In this document: positions 44,651-51,233 of the stretch, piece after piece
Layout of the letters: every line of letters begins with the position of its first letter
Numbering within the stretch: position 1 is the stretch's first letter
NCBI GenBank assembly: GCA_944392295.1
Contig: CALXWE010000009.1
Coordinates: 1-51,233, forward strand
Reading direction: 5' to 3'
Length of the DNA: 51,233 nt
From: an uncultured Alphaproteobacteria bacterium
GTDB taxonomy: Bacteria > Pseudomonadota > Alphaproteobacteria > RF32 > CAG-239
Notes under the pieces: generated by a model
Told to the model about the DNA's origin: nothing
Database searches by the model: none
Seen by the model: only the letters and a program-made list of their open reading frames with translations
Translations under genes and position numbers: made by a program

Positions 44651-44989
44651 ATGGTAAAACCCCTATACATTTTAATGTTTTGTTTGAGCCTGATGTGCGG
44701 CTGCTCCGATGAGCGCATAGTCGGTACTTGGGTTCAGCCGATTCCCGGTCAGGAAGATTCTTTGCAAGGATTTACATTAAATAAAGACGGTACGGCCGCT
44801 TCGGTTAATATGTATACGCTGCAATATACCGGCTGGCAAAAAAACGGCAAAACCTTAACCCTTAAAGGTGAAAGTATCGGCAATGGTCAAACCATACAAG
44901 TAAATGAAGAATTTGCCATAAAAGATATAAATTCGACCTCGCTTATTTTGCAAAGAGGGTCAAAAACATTTAGTTACACTCGCAAGTAA
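44651..44989 (+). CDS. lipocalin-like lipoprotein
   Basis: 112 residues. A lipoprotein signal with lipobox LMCGC (Cys18) precedes a beta-barrel segment: VGTWVQPIPGQEDSLQGFTL, then SVNMYTLQYTGWQ and GKTLTLKGESIGNGQTI. That pattern matches the small lipocalin-like domain (Lipocalin_3/NlpE-like) common in Bacteroidetes and gut proteobacteria. Possibly an envelope stress or ligand-binding protein. AAGGA precedes the ATG. Cotranscribed with the ankyrin protein 11 nt downstream. Confidence 0.78.
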   Translation: MVKPLYILMFCLSLMCGCSDERIVGTWVQPIPGQEDSLQGFTLNKDGTAASVNMYTLQYTGWQKNGKTLTLKGESIGNGQTIQVNEEFAIKDINSTSLILQRGSKTFSYTRK

Positions 44990-45000
44990 GGAATAGTATT

Positions 45001-45774
45001 ATGTATAAAATAGCTTTAAGTTTTTTACTTATTTTTTTCGGTTCTTTAGTTTACGCAGCAACTCCGGATTCGGATAAAGACGATATAGAACTTCCTATGT
45101 CAAGTTCATCGCCAATCAACAACAGTGAGCTTGAGCAGCTTATGGCCACAGCCGATGTAAAAGCCATTGACGAACTCAAATCACAAAATTTTGACTTTAA
45201 CACCAAAGACAATCTTAATAATCCGGCACTGTACTACGTTTTAACCCGCAATCATAACTTAGATGTTGCTAAAAAAGTTATTGAATACGGAGCAGATGTA
45301 AATACTCCGGCAGCCAACGGAATGCTGCCTTTAAACATTGCTACATCAAGAGCCAACGAATTGCAGTTGCAAATTATGATGATGAAGGCTATGGGTTTAG
45401 ATGTTAATAATCCGGAAATTCAAGATAAATTAAAAGAGAACCTGTTTCATGAGATGAATATGGCTATAGAAATGGCACAAATATTAATTGATAACGGTGC
45501 CGATGTAAATAAAGAGAGCCCGCTCGGAACCCCGTTAATGAATGCTGCCACAAATGCATGGAATTTGGAAATCGTTGATTTGTTAATAAAAGCCGGAGCC
45601 GATGTAAACAAACAAGATAAAGACGGCAAAACCGCATTGTTTTACGCAGCCTCAAGCGGTAACGACGATATTGTAATGGCTCTGTTAAAAGCCGGAGCCG
45701 ATGCCGAAATTAAAGATAAAGACGGTAAAACCTATCTGGAAATTGAACGTATAGATGTGGGTAACGTATTGTAA
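45001..45774 (+). CDS. exported ankyrin-repeat protein
   Basis: 257 residues. Signal peptide about 1-19 (LSFLLIFFGSLVYA). Ankyrin repeats follow from about residue 55: NPALYYVLTRNHNLDVAKKVIEYGADVNTP, LIDNGADVNKE..., LLIKAGADVNKQDKDGKTALFYAASSG and LLKAGADAEIKDKDGKTYLEI. At least four repeats, probably a periplasmic protein-protein interaction module. GGAATAG precedes the ATG. Pairing with a lipoprotein suggests an envelope role. Confidence 0.87.
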   Translation: MYKIALSFLLIFFGSLVYAATPDSDKDDIELPMSSSSPINNSELEQLMATADVKAIDELKSQNFDFNTKDNLNNPALYYVLTRNHNLDVAKKVIEYGADVNTPAANGMLPLNIATSRANELQLQIMMMKAMGLDVNNPEIQDKLKENLFHEMNMAIEMAQILIDNGADVNKESPLGTPLMNAATNAWNLEIVDLLIKAGADVNKQDKDGKTALFYAASSGNDDIVMALLKAGADAEIKDKDGKTYLEIERIDVGNVL

Positions 45775-45795
45775 ATAAAAGATAATTATTTAAAT

Positions 45796-45826
45796 AAAAA
45801 TCTCTGCTCCGGCGGAGATTTTTTTA
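45796..45826 (+). terminator. intrinsic terminator
   Basis: AAATCTC and GAGATTT flank a GC-rich loop and are followed by seven T, after the ankyrin gene. Confidence 0.75.
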
Positions 45827-45890
45827 TGGTTAATATCCCAAAAATTTAATAGATTCTTTAGAAAAGAAAGCTTAAACTAAGCTCATCAAG

Positions 45891-45920
45891 CTTATGCCAA
45901 GGGTTTAACCTTGGCATAAG
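45891..45920. promoter_or_regulatory. 12-bp hairpin in the hppA leader
   Basis: CTTATGCCAAGG and CCTTGGCATAAG form a perfect 12-bp stem around GTTTAA, 30 nt before the hppA start. It lacks a T run, so it is not a usual terminator. Apex AGGGTTTAACCT matches that of the hairpin before cckA (minus strand). Confidence 0.55.
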
Positions 45921-45949
45921 TGCAATCAACTTTTTATAAGGAATGTATT

Positions 45950-48385
45950 ATGTTAAAGATAAACAACTTAGGTAAAGCGGTATTAAGCGCTTTATTTTCA
46001 ACTCTCTTTATTTTTAATGATGCATATGCCTCGGAAATTGATTTGCACATTCCATCATTAGATGTCGCTTTCAACATTTTCGGATTAACTTTGACCGGTT
46101 CACAAATTTTGTTTACCGGCATGGGCATTTGTATCTTAGGTATGCTTTTTGGTCTTTATGAATTTTTCAAGATAAAAAAATTACCTACTCACAAAGCAAT
46201 GTTAAACGTTGCCGAAACCATTTATGAAACCTGCAAAACATATATGAAACAACAAGCCAAACTTTTATTGTTGCTTGAATGCTTTATCGCGGTTTGCATT
46301 TTTTACTACTTCTTTTACTTAAACGCCGTACCAATGGGTAAAGTATTAAATATTTTACTGTGGTCGGTATTGGGTATTTTAGGTTCGTTTACGGTAGCCT
46401 GGTTCGGTATGCGCATTAACACTTATGCCAACGCCAGAACCTCATTTGCCTCATTAAAGGGTAAGGCTTTTCCGGTAATGAACTTGCCGTTACACTCAGG
46501 TATGTCAATCGGTGTATTGTTAATTTGCGTTGAATTAATAATGATGATTTTCATCTTGTTATTTGTACCTCGCGACAATGCCGGAGCTTGCTTTATCGGC
46601 TTTGCCATCGGTGAATCTTTAGGAGCTTCCGCATTGCGTATTTGCGGTGGTATCTTTACCAAGATTGCTGATATCGGTGCCGATTTGATGAAAATTATTT
46701 TCAAAATTGATGAAGACGATGCCCGCAACCCCGGAGTTATTGCCGACTGTACCGGTGACAATGCCGGCGATTCGGTTGGTCCTACCGCTGACGGATTTGA
46801 AACTTACGGTGTAACCGGTGTAGCTTTAATAAGCTTTATTGTGTTGGGTGCCGGTATGATGTATTACCCTGACGGTAATCTTGCCTTAATGGAAAACGGT
46901 ATAGATATTCAGGCTCGTTTAATTACCTGGATTTTCACCATGCGTGTTTTAATGATTTTAACTTCAATTTTATCATATTCGTTAAACAACTGGATATCAA
47001 AAATCAGATTCGGTAACAAAGATAAATTTAATTTTGAAACACCGCTGACCAGTTTAGTATGGCTAACTTCAATTATTTCCATTTTGGTAACCTACGGCGT
47101 ATCATACGTAATGATAGATACCAGCACATTCGGTCCTGATTTATGGTGGAAATTATCAACCATCATCAGCTGCGGTACTTTAGCTGCTGCTTTGATACCT
47201 GAATTTACCAAAATCTTTACATCTTCAAAATCTAAGCACGTTGAAGAAGTTGTTAATGCCAGCCGTGAAGCCGGAGCTTCATTAAACATTATCTCGGGTA
47301 TTGTAGCCGGTAACTTCTCTGCTTTCTGGCAGGGTATTGTTATGGTCGGCTTAATGGTAGTTGCTTACATAACGGCCCGTACCGGATTAGATGCTTACAT
47401 GGTATACCCGACGGTATTTGCTTTTGGCTTGGTTGCCTTTGGTATGTTGGGCATGGGTCCTGTAACCATTGCCGTAGACTCATACGGACCGGTAACCGAC
47501 AATGCTCAATCGGTATTTGAGTTATCACAGATTGAACAAATTAAAGGCATTAAGAAAGAAATCAAAGACGACTACGGTTTTGAACCGAACTTTGAATTAG
47601 GCAAACACTTGCTGGAAGAAAACGATTCAGCCGGTAACACCTTCAAAGCCACCGCTAAGCCGGTATTAATCGGTACGGCTGTAATCGGTGCCACAACCAT
47701 GATTTTCTCAATCATATTGTTGTTAAACTTGTCTTTGAACTTGCTTGACCCGAATGTTTTGTTCGGCTTAATCTTGGGCGGTGCGGTAATTTACTGGTTC
47801 TCTGGAGCCTCAATGCAGGCAGTATCTGCCGGAGCATATCGTGCGGTAAATTACATTAAAAAGCACATTAAGTTAGACGGCAAGAAGGCTGCATCAATAG
47901 AAGATTCGAAAAATGTTGTTCGTATTTGCACCATTTATGCACAAAAAGGAATGCTCAACATTTTCATCGTAATCTTCTCGTTTACGATAGCCTTTGCTTG
48001 CTTTAATGCCAACTTATTTGCCAGCTACTTAATTTCCATTGCGGTATTTGGATTATTCCAAGCTTTGTATATGGCCAACGCCGGCGGAGCATGGGACAAT
48101 GCCAAGAAGGTAGTTGAGGTAGATTTACAAGAAAAGGGCACTCCGTTACACGACGCAGCCGTTGTCGGCGATACGGTAGGCGACCCGTATAAAGATACCT
48201 CATCGGTAGCATTAAACCCGATTATTAAGTTTACGACCTTGTTCGGATTGCTGGCGGTAGAAATGGCTGCCAAGGCACCGGCTTGCGTATCTTTCGGGTT
48301 AGGAATATTCTTCTTTATTTTAGGTTTAGTATTCGTATGGCGTTCATTCTACGCAATGCGTATAGAAGCCGCAAACAAAGACTAG
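45950..48385 (+). CDS. hppA: membrane-bound proton/sodium-translocating pyrophosphatase
   Basis: 811 residues with about 16 membrane segments. It couples pyrophosphate hydrolysis to cation pumping. The catalytic region reads DIGADLMKIIFKIDEDDARNPG and GDNAGDSVGPTADGFETYG, the form found in a divergent clade seen in Bacteroidetes and related gut taxa rather than the plant-like DVGADLVGKVE type. The segment GNTFKATAK has Lys where K+-dependent enzymes have Ala, so K+-independence is predicted. Ion specificity (H+, Na+ or both) cannot be read from the sequence alone. Start ATG 45950 follows AAGGAA; an in-frame extension runs into the hairpin. Confidence 0.93.
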   Translation: MLKINNLGKAVLSALFSTLFIFNDAYASEIDLHIPSLDVAFNIFGLTLTGSQILFTGMGICILGMLFGLYEFFKIKKLPTHKAMLNVAETIYETCKTYMKQQAKLLLLLECFIAVCIFYYFFYLNAVPMGKVLNILLWSVLGILGSFTVAWFGMRINTYANARTSFASLKGKAFPVMNLPLHSGMSIGVLLICVELIMMIFILLFVPRDNAGACFIGFAIGESLGASALRICGGIFTKIADIGADLMKIIFKIDEDDARNPGVIADCTGDNAGDSVGPTADGFETYGVTGVALISFIVLGAGMMYYPDGNLALMENGIDIQARLITWIFTMRVLMILTSILSYSLNNWISKIRFGNKDKFNFETPLTSLVWLTSIISILVTYGVSYVMIDTSTFGPDLWWKLSTIISCGTLAAALIPEFTKIFTSSKSKHVEEVVNASREAGASLNIISGIVAGNFSAFWQGIVMVGLMVVAYITARTGLDAYMVYPTVFAFGLVAFGMLGMGPVTIAVDSYGPVTDNAQSVFELSQIEQIKGIKKEIKDDYGFEPNFELGKHLLEENDSAGNTFKATAKPVLIGTAVIGATTMIFSIILLLNLSLNLLDPNVLFGLILGGAVIYWFSGASMQAVSAGAYRAVNYIKKHIKLDGKKAASIEDSKNVVRICTIYAQKGMLNIFIVIFSFTIAFACFNANLFASYLISIAVFGLFQALYMANAGGAWDNAKKVVEVDLQEKGTPLHDAAVVGDTVGDPYKDTSSVALNPIIKFTTLFGLLAVEMAAKAPACVSFGLGIFFFILGLVFVWRSFYAMRIEAANKD

Positions 48386-48401
48386 AAAGAGCACAAACAA
48401 G

Positions 48402-48432
48402 AACCCCGCTTAAAAAGTTTTAAGCGGGGTTT
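48402..48432. terminator. bidirectional intrinsic terminator
   Basis: AACCCCGCTTAAAA/TTTTAAGCGGGGTT stem after hppA, shared with the convergent XRE gene. Confidence 0.88.
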
Positions 48433-48435
48433 ATT

Positions 48436-48690
48436 TTATTTTTCAAAAGTAACATCAACAAGCTCAATTTTGATACGCTTATCATAAAACGACGCCAGTT
48501 GAGATAAGGTTCCGACATTAAGTGGATAGCCGTTATTTTCAAGGGCTTCCAGCTGATGTAGAGGAATTTTGGTTAGGATTGCCAAATCGGCTAAAGACAA
48601 ACGCTTAGCGCGTCTTAAATGCCAAATTTGTTCTGACAAATCGGTAAAAGTCTGCTTAAAGCAACGTTTTCTTATAGGTTTATCCAGCAT
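48436..48690 (-). CDS. XRE-family helix-turn-helix regulator
   Basis: 84 residues. The HTH_3 core is LSEQIWHLRRAKRLSLADLA, then TKIPLHQLEALENNGYPLNVGTLSQLASFY. No effector domain is present. GGGAG precedes the ATG by 8 nt. It lies directly behind a structured leader ending in a terminator (48729-48880), so its expression may be set by attenuation. Confidence 0.85.
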   Translation of the reverse strand: MLDKPIRKRCFKQTFTDLSEQIWHLRRAKRLSLADLAILTKIPLHQLEALENNGYPLNVGTLSQLASFYDKRIKIELVDVTFEK

Positions 48691-48728
48691 ATTATTAACT
48701 CCCTTTCATATAGTTATTAAACGAAAAA

Positions 48729-48880
48729 CCGCTTTGTAAAAACAAAGCGGGGAGCTAACAAACTGTACAAACACAGTCAGGTTTATTCGCCATAATAAAA
48801 TATGCTTATATCACCCACTCCCCTTAAAAGGAGTGCTTGTTTGTAAGATGTTTGTTAGACACCGCCGCCAACCGGCGACA
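48729..48880 (-). ncRNA. structured leader or small RNA ending in an intrinsic terminator
   Basis: Minus-strand promoter TTGCAA (48914-48909), 16-bp spacer, TAATAT. The RNA folds as a rod: CTAACAAAC (48858-48850) pairs with GTTTGTTAG (48763-48755), and TACAAACA (48845-48838) with TGTTTGTA (48773-48766). Inside is the hairpin CACTCC/GGAGTG (48835-48816). The 3' end is CCGCTTTGT/ACAAAGCGG followed by T5. GGGGAG (48823-48818) could alternatively pair with CTCCCC (48754-48749), which overlaps the terminator's 5' arm. Either an sRNA or a riboswitch-like attenuator of the XRE gene. I cannot match it to 6S, SRP or tmRNA. Confidence 0.65.
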
Positions 48881-48962
48881 ATAAATATATTAAAGAAAGA
48901 AAGGTTATTTGCAAGATATTTCTTTCTTATGATAAAAATAAAGCTTGCAATTTTTAAAGAAG

Positions 48963-48968
48963 TATAAT
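48963..48968 (+). promoter_or_regulatory. -10 box of the tRNA-Glu promoter
   Basis: Perfect TATAAT 20 bp before the mature tRNA 5' end. The nearest TTGCAA is only 12 bp upstream, so the -35 is weak. Confidence 0.45.
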
Positions 48969-48988
48969 AAAGAGGTTAAATAAATCAT

Positions 48989-49064
48989 GGTCCCATCGTC
49001 TAGAGGTCTAGGACGCGGCCCTCTCAAGGCTGCAACACGAGTTCGAATCTCGTTGGGATCACCA
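48989..49064 (+). tRNA. tRNA-Glu (anticodon CTC)
   Basis: Acceptor GGTCCCA/TGGGATC, anticodon stem CGGCC/GGCTG with loop CTCTCAA (anticodon CTC), T arm ACGAG-TTCGAAT-CTCGT, A73 and encoded CCA. The last 19 nt recur exactly twice downstream (49226, 49428). Confidence 0.97.
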
Positions 49065-49479
49065 TTAAAAAACTCTCCTTTATGGAGAGTTTTTTAATGG
49101 TAATTTTAATTTGATTCGAACTCGTAGAGACGAGTTCGACAAGGACGAGAGGCAGACGGGAGTATGCCGGTGAGGGCATGGCCCGAGCGAGGACGCAGCG
49201 GCGCAGAGAGCAAAGCGAACAAGCCAATCTCGTTGGGATCACCAATATAAAAAAGCCTCCTTTATGGAGGTTTTTTTATATTGTAGTCATCCCCGAGAGG
49301 CGAACGAGTAGAGTTCGGAGCGGATAGTTGGCAAAAGCAAGTATTGAGCTTAGCAATCGCTTAGCAAAATACGAAGCTTGAGCCTTACGGCGCGAAAGGG
49401 ACCCGCGGCAATACCGTGGGAATTTACAATCTCGTTGGGATCACCAATACAAACGGCAGGTATAAAAACCTGCCGTTTT
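49065..49479 (+). repeat. tandem tRNA-Glu-derived units with terminators
   Basis: Exact copies of the tRNA 3' end AATCTCGTTGGGATCACCA occur at 49226-49244 and 49428-49446 (original 49046-49064). Each copy is followed by its own terminator (49067-49096, 49248-49279, 49451-49479), each of different sequence. The first unit contains the foldback TCGAACTCGT/ACGAGTTCGA (49116-49139), and the left arm extends into a degenerate antisense tRNA 3' end from 49098. Unit lengths are 180 and 202 bp. Short open frames inside are shadows of the tRNA. Confidence 0.87.
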
Positions 49480-49774
49480 GCTTGTTTTACAAGCCTTTTC
49501 TTGAGTTCGAATGTTGTAAATTTGAAAATGGCGTTTTGGGAAGTTTTTCCGAACTCGTTTATGCAAGTTTCTTTGTTTTTCAATATATTAAGCGAGTTAG
49601 AATCTCGCCCAAGTCTCAGGGATACTTTTTTATCATCAATCAGATTAGAAACCAGCTAACAAGAAAAATTGTTGACTTTGATGACAATAATGTTGTTGTT
49701 TTGTATCATTATTTCAATAAATCGTCTGAGTGATTTTTAATTTTATCTACGTTTTGGATATTTTATTTATTTTT
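49480..49774. other. AT-rich region with decayed tRNA fragments
   Basis: No gene is supported. Degenerate T-arm remains are visible: GAGTTCGAAT near 49503 and GCGAG-TTAGAAT-CTCGC at 49592-49608, a 5-bp stem with a 7-nt loop one base different from the tRNA T loop. Open frames here (49378-49659, 49416-49733) lack ribosome sites. Confidence 0.5.
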
Positions 49775-49827
49775 TTGTTGACAAGGAAACAAAAGTGATT
49801 ATACAAATATTGTTAACTAGGAAACAA
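49775..49827 (+). promoter_or_regulatory. marR promoter with duplicated operator
   Basis: TTGACA (49778-49783), 16-bp spacer and TATACA (49800-49805). The operator TTGTTGACAAGGAAACAA (49775-49792) overlaps the -35, and TTGTTAACTAGGAAACAA (49810-49827) lies just after the -10. Both are TTGTT-N8-AACAA dyads, 35 bp apart centre to centre. The layout fits autorepression by the MarR protein. Confidence 0.75.
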
Positions 49828-49840
49828 TATTGAGAAAGTA

Positions 49841-50308
49841 ATGACTAAAACTCTAAACACAACCCTTTCTATGCTGTTAAATACATTTGAACTTATCAAT
49901 AATACATTAAAAAATCATGCTGAACCTGTTTTGTCTGGTTATACAATTACAGAAATGCATTGCATTGAGTGTATTGGCAAGATTGAGAATCCTAACGTAA
50001 CTAAAATTTCTCAATCGCTAAATATTACACGAGGTGGAGTCAGCAAAATGATTAAAAAGCTGATTAGTAAAGGTGCTATAGATACTTATACTCGTGATGA
50101 AAATAAAAAAGAAATCTATTATATATTAACCAATCTTGGACAAGAAGTTTTTCAGGCTCATGAAAAAATTCATCAAGAATGGAACGATAAAGACACAGAA
50201 TTTTTTAAGCAATTTGATAAAAATGAAATTGAATTTGCTCTCAATTTTCTTCAAAAATACTCACAACATCTGAAAGATACCACAAAATATTTTGAAAGGA
50301 ATGAATAA
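49841..50308 (+). CDS. MarR-family transcriptional regulator
   Basis: 155 residues with the winged helix ITEMHCIECIGKIENPNVTKISQSLNITRGGVSKMIKKLISKGAIDTYTRDENKKEIYYILT, given here as a region from about residue 37 to 100. Flanking helices form the dimer interface. It overlaps no gene; the hydrolase starts 1 nt after its stop. Its codons are more AT-rich than those of the chromosomal core, suggesting recent acquisition with the tRNA-Glu units. Confidence 0.9.
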   Translation: MTKTLNTTLSMLLNTFELINNTLKNHAEPVLSGYTITEMHCIECIGKIENPNVTKISQSLNITRGGVSKMIKKLISKGAIDTYTRDENKKEIYYILTNLGQEVFQAHEKIHQEWNDKDTEFFKQFDKNEIEFALNFLQKYSQHLKDTTKYFERNE

Positions 50309-50309
50309 A

Positions 50310-51077
50310 ATGCTTATACATCAGATTAGAAATGCTACGCTTATCATAACCTATAAGGATAAAAAATTTTTGATAGACCCGTGGTTAATGCCTAAGGATT
50401 ATATGCCTGGTTTTGAGATGGCTGTTAATGCAAATGTGCGTCAACCAAGAGTTGAACTCCCTTTAAGTGTTGAAAAAATCGTTGATGTTGATGCTGTTAT
50501 TTTAACACACTTCCACCCTGATCATTGGGATGAGTTTGCAACAAAGGCTATTGATAAAAAAATTCCTTTTTTTGTTCAGAGTGAAGTTGACCAAAAACAA
50601 ATTCAATCACTTGGATTCAGTGATGTGAGAGTTGTTTCTGTAAGTGGGACAGAATTTGATGATATTACACTTTATAAAACGTTCGGGCAACATGGAAAGC
50701 GGGAGATAATTAAACCGCTGTGTGAGCAAGTTAATATGGCCTATGACGCAATGGGTGTTGTTTTTAAGGCTAAAAATGAAAAAACACTTTATGTTGCCGG
50801 CGATACAATCTGGTGTGAAGAAGTTGTTGAGGCGATAGATAAATTTGCACCTGATGTCATAGTTGTTAATGCTTGTGGTGCGACATTACTCAATGGTGAA
50901 AGAATTATCATGAATGATGAAGATGTCAAAACATTGACCGAATATGCTCCGAAAGCGGTTATTATCGCTAGTCATATGGATACCGTAAGTCACTTAACAG
51001 TAACAAGAAATGACATTCGGAAGATGAAACTAAATAATGTTCTTGTTCCGGAAGATAATGAGATTATGGAATTTTAA
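50310..51077 (+). CDS. metallo-beta-lactamase-fold hydrolase (UlaG-like)
   Basis: 255 residues. The metal motif is THFHPDHWD, followed by VAGDTIW and ASHMDT further along, the positions of the remaining His/Asp ligands. An N-terminal FLIDPWL strand is typical of the family. The substrate is unknown; relatives include lactonases and UlaG. It is regulated with and probably by the MarR protein. AAAGGA lies 9 nt before ATG 50310; upstream in-frame starts have worse spacing. Confidence 0.88.
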   Translation: MLIHQIRNATLIITYKDKKFLIDPWLMPKDYMPGFEMAVNANVRQPRVELPLSVEKIVDVDAVILTHFHPDHWDEFATKAIDKKIPFFVQSEVDQKQIQSLGFSDVRVVSVSGTEFDDITLYKTFGQHGKREIIKPLCEQVNMAYDAMGVVFKAKNEKTLYVAGDTIWCEEVVEAIDKFAPDVIVVNACGATLLNGERIIMNDEDVKTLTEYAPKAVIIASHMDTVSHLTVTRNDIRKMKLNNVLVPEDNEIMEF

Positions 51078-51138
51078 TTTTTATTACAGTAAATGCTCAA
51101 AAGGTTTGAAAACCGCCAGTTAAGCATCACCAATGCAA

Positions 51139-51167
51139 GCCTCTCTTTTAATGAGAGGCTTTTTTGT
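51139..51167 (+). terminator. intrinsic terminator after the hydrolase
   Basis: GCCTCTC/GAGAGGC stem followed by T6. ATCACCAAT precedes it (51127), a short match to the tRNA-Glu 3' end junction. Confidence 0.85.
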
Positions 51168-51175
51168 AACAAGAA

Positions 51176-51198
51176 AACCACGCGTTAGACGCGTGGTT
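51176..51198. repeat. REP-like hairpin
   Basis: AACCACGCG/CGCGTGGTT, a perfect 9-bp stem with loop TTAGA. The GCGTTAGA apex resembles the hairpins at 41655-41769. Confidence 0.5.
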
Positions 51199-51233
51199 CA
51201 GTAAAGCTTATAGCGATGAGTTTGACATAACGC

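Noticed and set aside
48755..48858. Plus-strand reading of the structured RNA
   Set aside because: The stems also form on the plus strand, but no T run follows there, while the minus strand ends in a terminator with T5.
49024..49245. 73-residue minus-strand open frame
   Set aside because: It is the antisense of tRNA-Glu and its repeat (translated IPTRFELVL twice), a well-known false gene pattern at tRNAs.
49378..49733. Two overlapping plus-strand open frames after the tRNA-Glu units
   Set aside because: They start in the repeat, pass through a terminator, lack ribosome sites and show no family pattern.

Overview
This is a gene-dense, AT-rich stretch of bacterial chromosome. It looks alphaproteobacterial: it carries the class-specific cell-cycle proteins CckA, CtrA, HdaA and a MipZ-like ATPase, plus a GAF-domain PtsP. 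A flavin reductase-rubredoxin fusion, a polyferredoxin with several clusters, a membrane pyrophosphatase and an iron superoxide dismutase suggest an anaerobic or microaerobic, probably host-associated lineage. The lifestyle and lineage are inference; no rRNA is present to fix the taxonomy.

Layout. 1-7.3 kb: tRNA-His, a D,D-carboxypeptidase with SPOR domain, MipZ-like ATPase, phosphoglucomutase, CckA and HdaA. 7.3-8.2 kb: apaG and a cupin on the minus strand, with a dense cluster of CtrA boxes plus a DnaA-box-like site between them. 8.2-15 kb: ptsP, rodZ-like, hisS, prfA and a Gfo/Idh/MocA dehydrogenase. 15-21.6 kb: truA, a MacA-MacB-outer membrane factor efflux operon and two unknown genes. 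21.7-25.5 kb: an operon with a DUF362 protein, an exported flavodoxin, a NapH-like polyferredoxin, TatA and TatC. 25.6-31.9 kb: two glycosyltransferases, nhaA, flavin reductase-rubredoxin, a metal-responsive repressor with a CDF exporter, and a patatin. 32-38.6 kb: two membrane proteins with HExxH motifs, LD-carboxypeptidase with a Mur ligase (murein recycling), a TetR regulator, sodB and ctrA. 38.6-45 kb: RgpF-like protein, a nitroreductase with an apparent frameshift, tRNA-Ser with downstream repeats, a winged-helix small protein, an acetyltransferase and groESL. 45-51 kb: lipoprotein, ankyrin protein, membrane pyrophosphatase, an XRE regulator behind a structured leader, tRNA-Glu with downstream repeats, and a MarR/metallo-hydrolase pair.

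How the genes fit together. CckA, CtrA, HdaA and the MipZ-like protein are parts of one circuit coupling replication, division and polarity. The ctrA upstream region carries a perfect CtrA box, as expected for autoregulation. The DUF362-flavodoxin-polyferredoxin-TatAC operon looks like a self-contained extracytoplasmic redox module: a twin-arginine substrate, a transmembrane iron-sulfur conduit, a soluble exported flavin carrier and its own translocase. Peptidoglycan turnover is represented by the carboxypeptidase, LdcA and the Mpl-like ligase.

The most unusual structure is non-coding. Downstream of both tRNA-Ser(GGA) and tRNA-Glu(CTC) are tandem units of about 170-200 bp. Each carries a terminator, a foldback made from that tRNA's own T arm, a GC-rich insert and a displaced copy of the tRNA 3' end. 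The arrangement resembles the E. coli tyrT/rtT repeats or serial integration of tiny tRNA-targeting elements. Other strong signals are the CtrA/DnaA box cluster, the structured leader before the XRE gene, the A AAA AAG slippery site in the nitroreductase and the periplasmic flavodoxin operon.
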